Origin: a bacterium | GTDB taxonomy: Bacteria; Desulfobacterota; GWC2-55-46; DRQE01 | Direction: 5' to 3' | NCBI GenBank assembly: GCA_027017505.1 | Contig: JALUQR010000006.1 | Coordinates: 1-6,889 of the forward strand | DNA: 6,889 nucleotides | Notes under the pieces: model-generated | Seen by the model: only the letters and a program-made list of their open reading frames with translations | What the model was told of the DNA's origin: nothing | Databases searched by the model: none | Part shown: positions 6,076 to 6,889 of the stretch, in pieces | How the letters are laid out: every line of letters starts with the position of its first letter | Position numbering within the stretch: the first letter of the stretch is position 1 | Made by a program: the position numbers and the translations under genes

Positions 6076-6889
6076 ATGAAGGTGGCCATTCTTGCAGGTG
6101 GAAGTGGCACACGGCTGTGGCCACTTTCACGCAGGTGCTTTCCAAAACAGTTCCTCAGGATAGGAGACGATGAGACCCTGCTACAGAAGACCGCAAGGAG
6201 GCTCCTTTCAAGGGTAGCCCCGGGGGAGCTCGTGGTCATAACCAACGAGGAGTACCGTTTCCATGTGAGGGCCCAGCTTGAGCACCTCTGCGGTGAGCAC
6301 CAGGAGGCTCACATAATATGCGAGCCCGTGGGAAGAAACACAGCACCTGCAATAGCACTTGCTATAAAGTACTTCACAGAGGTCTGCGGTGTGGACGAAG
6401 ATGAGGTGATATTCGTCTCACCGTCTGACCACATCATAACCCCTGAGGATAGATTCACCAGATACCTTGACCTGGCAGAAAGGGTCGCCAGAGATGGCTA
6501 CATAGTTACCTTCGGTGTGCATCCCTGCAGGCCAGAGACAGGCTACGGCTACATACAGAGAGAAAAAGAGCCCCTTAAGATAAACCCCGCAGATGACATA
6601 CACGCCTACAGGGTTAAGAGATTCGTTGAAAAGCCCAGCCTTGAGCTCGCACAGAAGTATCTTCTAAGTGGCGATTACTACTGGAACTCAGGGATGTTTG
6701 CCTTCACCACGGCCACCATGCTCGAAGAGCTTAAGATACATGCCCCTGAGGTGTTCTGTAACATGGAGACCAGCTTTCAACAGATGCTTGAGAACTTCCA
6801 CACAATGCCGAATATATCTATAGACTATGCGGTTATGGAGAGGTCTGCAAGGGTGATGGTGCTTCCCATGGATATTACCTGGTCTGATG
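6076..6889 (+). CDS. manC: Mannose-1-phosphate guanylyltransferase (3' partial)
   Basis: The frame is open from ATG 6076 to the window end, giving 271 residues of the nucleotidyltransferase domain. It makes GDP-mannose from mannose 1-phosphate and GTP in the cytoplasm, the substrate for Gmd encoded two genes upstream. Visible motifs are LAGGSGTRLWPLSR (6-19) with FPKQF (22-26) for nucleotide and magnesium binding, EPVGRNTAPA (83-92), SPSDH (115-119), GYGYI (156-160), FVEKP (183-187) with the catalytic-type Lys, and WNSGMF (203-208). These follow the ManC/AlgA order. The domain is about complete at the edge, where the usual SIDYAVME and WSD blocks appear. Most ManC proteins are about 470 residues with a C-terminal cupin isomerase domain. 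Whether that part follows here, or this is a short single-domain form, cannot be seen. Sixteen bases separate it from the upstream glycosyltransferase, so it is in the same operon. Confidence 0.96.
   Translation, partial: MKVAILAGGSGTRLWPLSRRCFPKQFLRIGDDETLLQKTARRLLSRVAPGELVVITNEEYRFHVRAQLEHLCGEHQEAHIICEPVGRNTAPAIALAIKYFTEVCGVDEDEVIFVSPSDHIITPEDRFTRYLDLAERVARDGYIVTFGVHPCRPETGYGYIQREKEPLKINPADDIHAYRVKRFVEKPSLELAQKYLLSGDYYWNSGMFAFTTATMLEELKIHAPEVFCNMETSFQQMLENFHTMPNISIDYAVMERSARVMVLPMDITWSD

Overview
This window is part of a bacterial surface-polysaccharide (O-antigen or capsule type) gene cluster. All seven genes lie on the + strand and most overlap or nearly touch, so they read as one or two operons. 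Both ends are cut: the first gene lacks its 5' part and the last lacks its 3' part. Strong AGGAGG ribosome binding sites and ATGA-type stop/start overlaps show a bacterium. Roughly even base composition with heavy use of AGA/AGG for Arg and ATA for Ile resembles Nitrospirota (Thermodesulfovibrio type), Aquificota or Thermodesulfobacteriota. That is only an impression from codon use; no marker gene fixes the taxon.

Region 1 (start to 2742) holds three tightly packed genes: the C-terminal part of a GT-B-like glycosyltransferase; an unusual two-domain protein joining an RfaE2/HldE-type nucleotidyltransferase to a class I SAM-dependent methyltransferase; and a divergent GT4-like glycosyltransferase without the usual E-x7-E motif. 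The methyltransferase and the nucleotidyltransferase suggest that a modified or phosphate-linked group is made for the glycan, but the substrate cannot be read from the sequence.

Region 2 (2743-2881) is the only real gap. It holds two imperfect copies, exactly 70 bp apart, of a repeat that starts in the 3' end of the upstream gene. Each copy has a 10-bp palindrome at the same place, and one base pair of it differs in a compensated way between copies. The second copy also carries two good sigma-70-like promoter candidates, one with the palindrome lying between its -35 and -10 boxes. This is the most unusual non-coding part of the window.

Region 3 (2882 to end) holds a canonical GT4 glycosyltransferase, GDP-mannose 4,6-dehydratase (gmd), a second GT4 glycosyltransferase of the type often found with mannose/deoxymannose polymers, and the N-terminal part of mannose-1-phosphate guanylyltransferase (manC). 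Together ManC makes GDP-mannose and Gmd turns it into GDP-4-dehydro-6-deoxymannose. A downstream reductase, epimerase/reductase or aminotransferase outside the window would set the final sugar (rhamnose, 6-deoxy-talose, fucose or perosamine), and the glycosyltransferases would assemble the chain at the cytoplasmic side of the inner membrane. I see no complete novel system. The fusion gene and the repeat/promoter region deserve the closest look.
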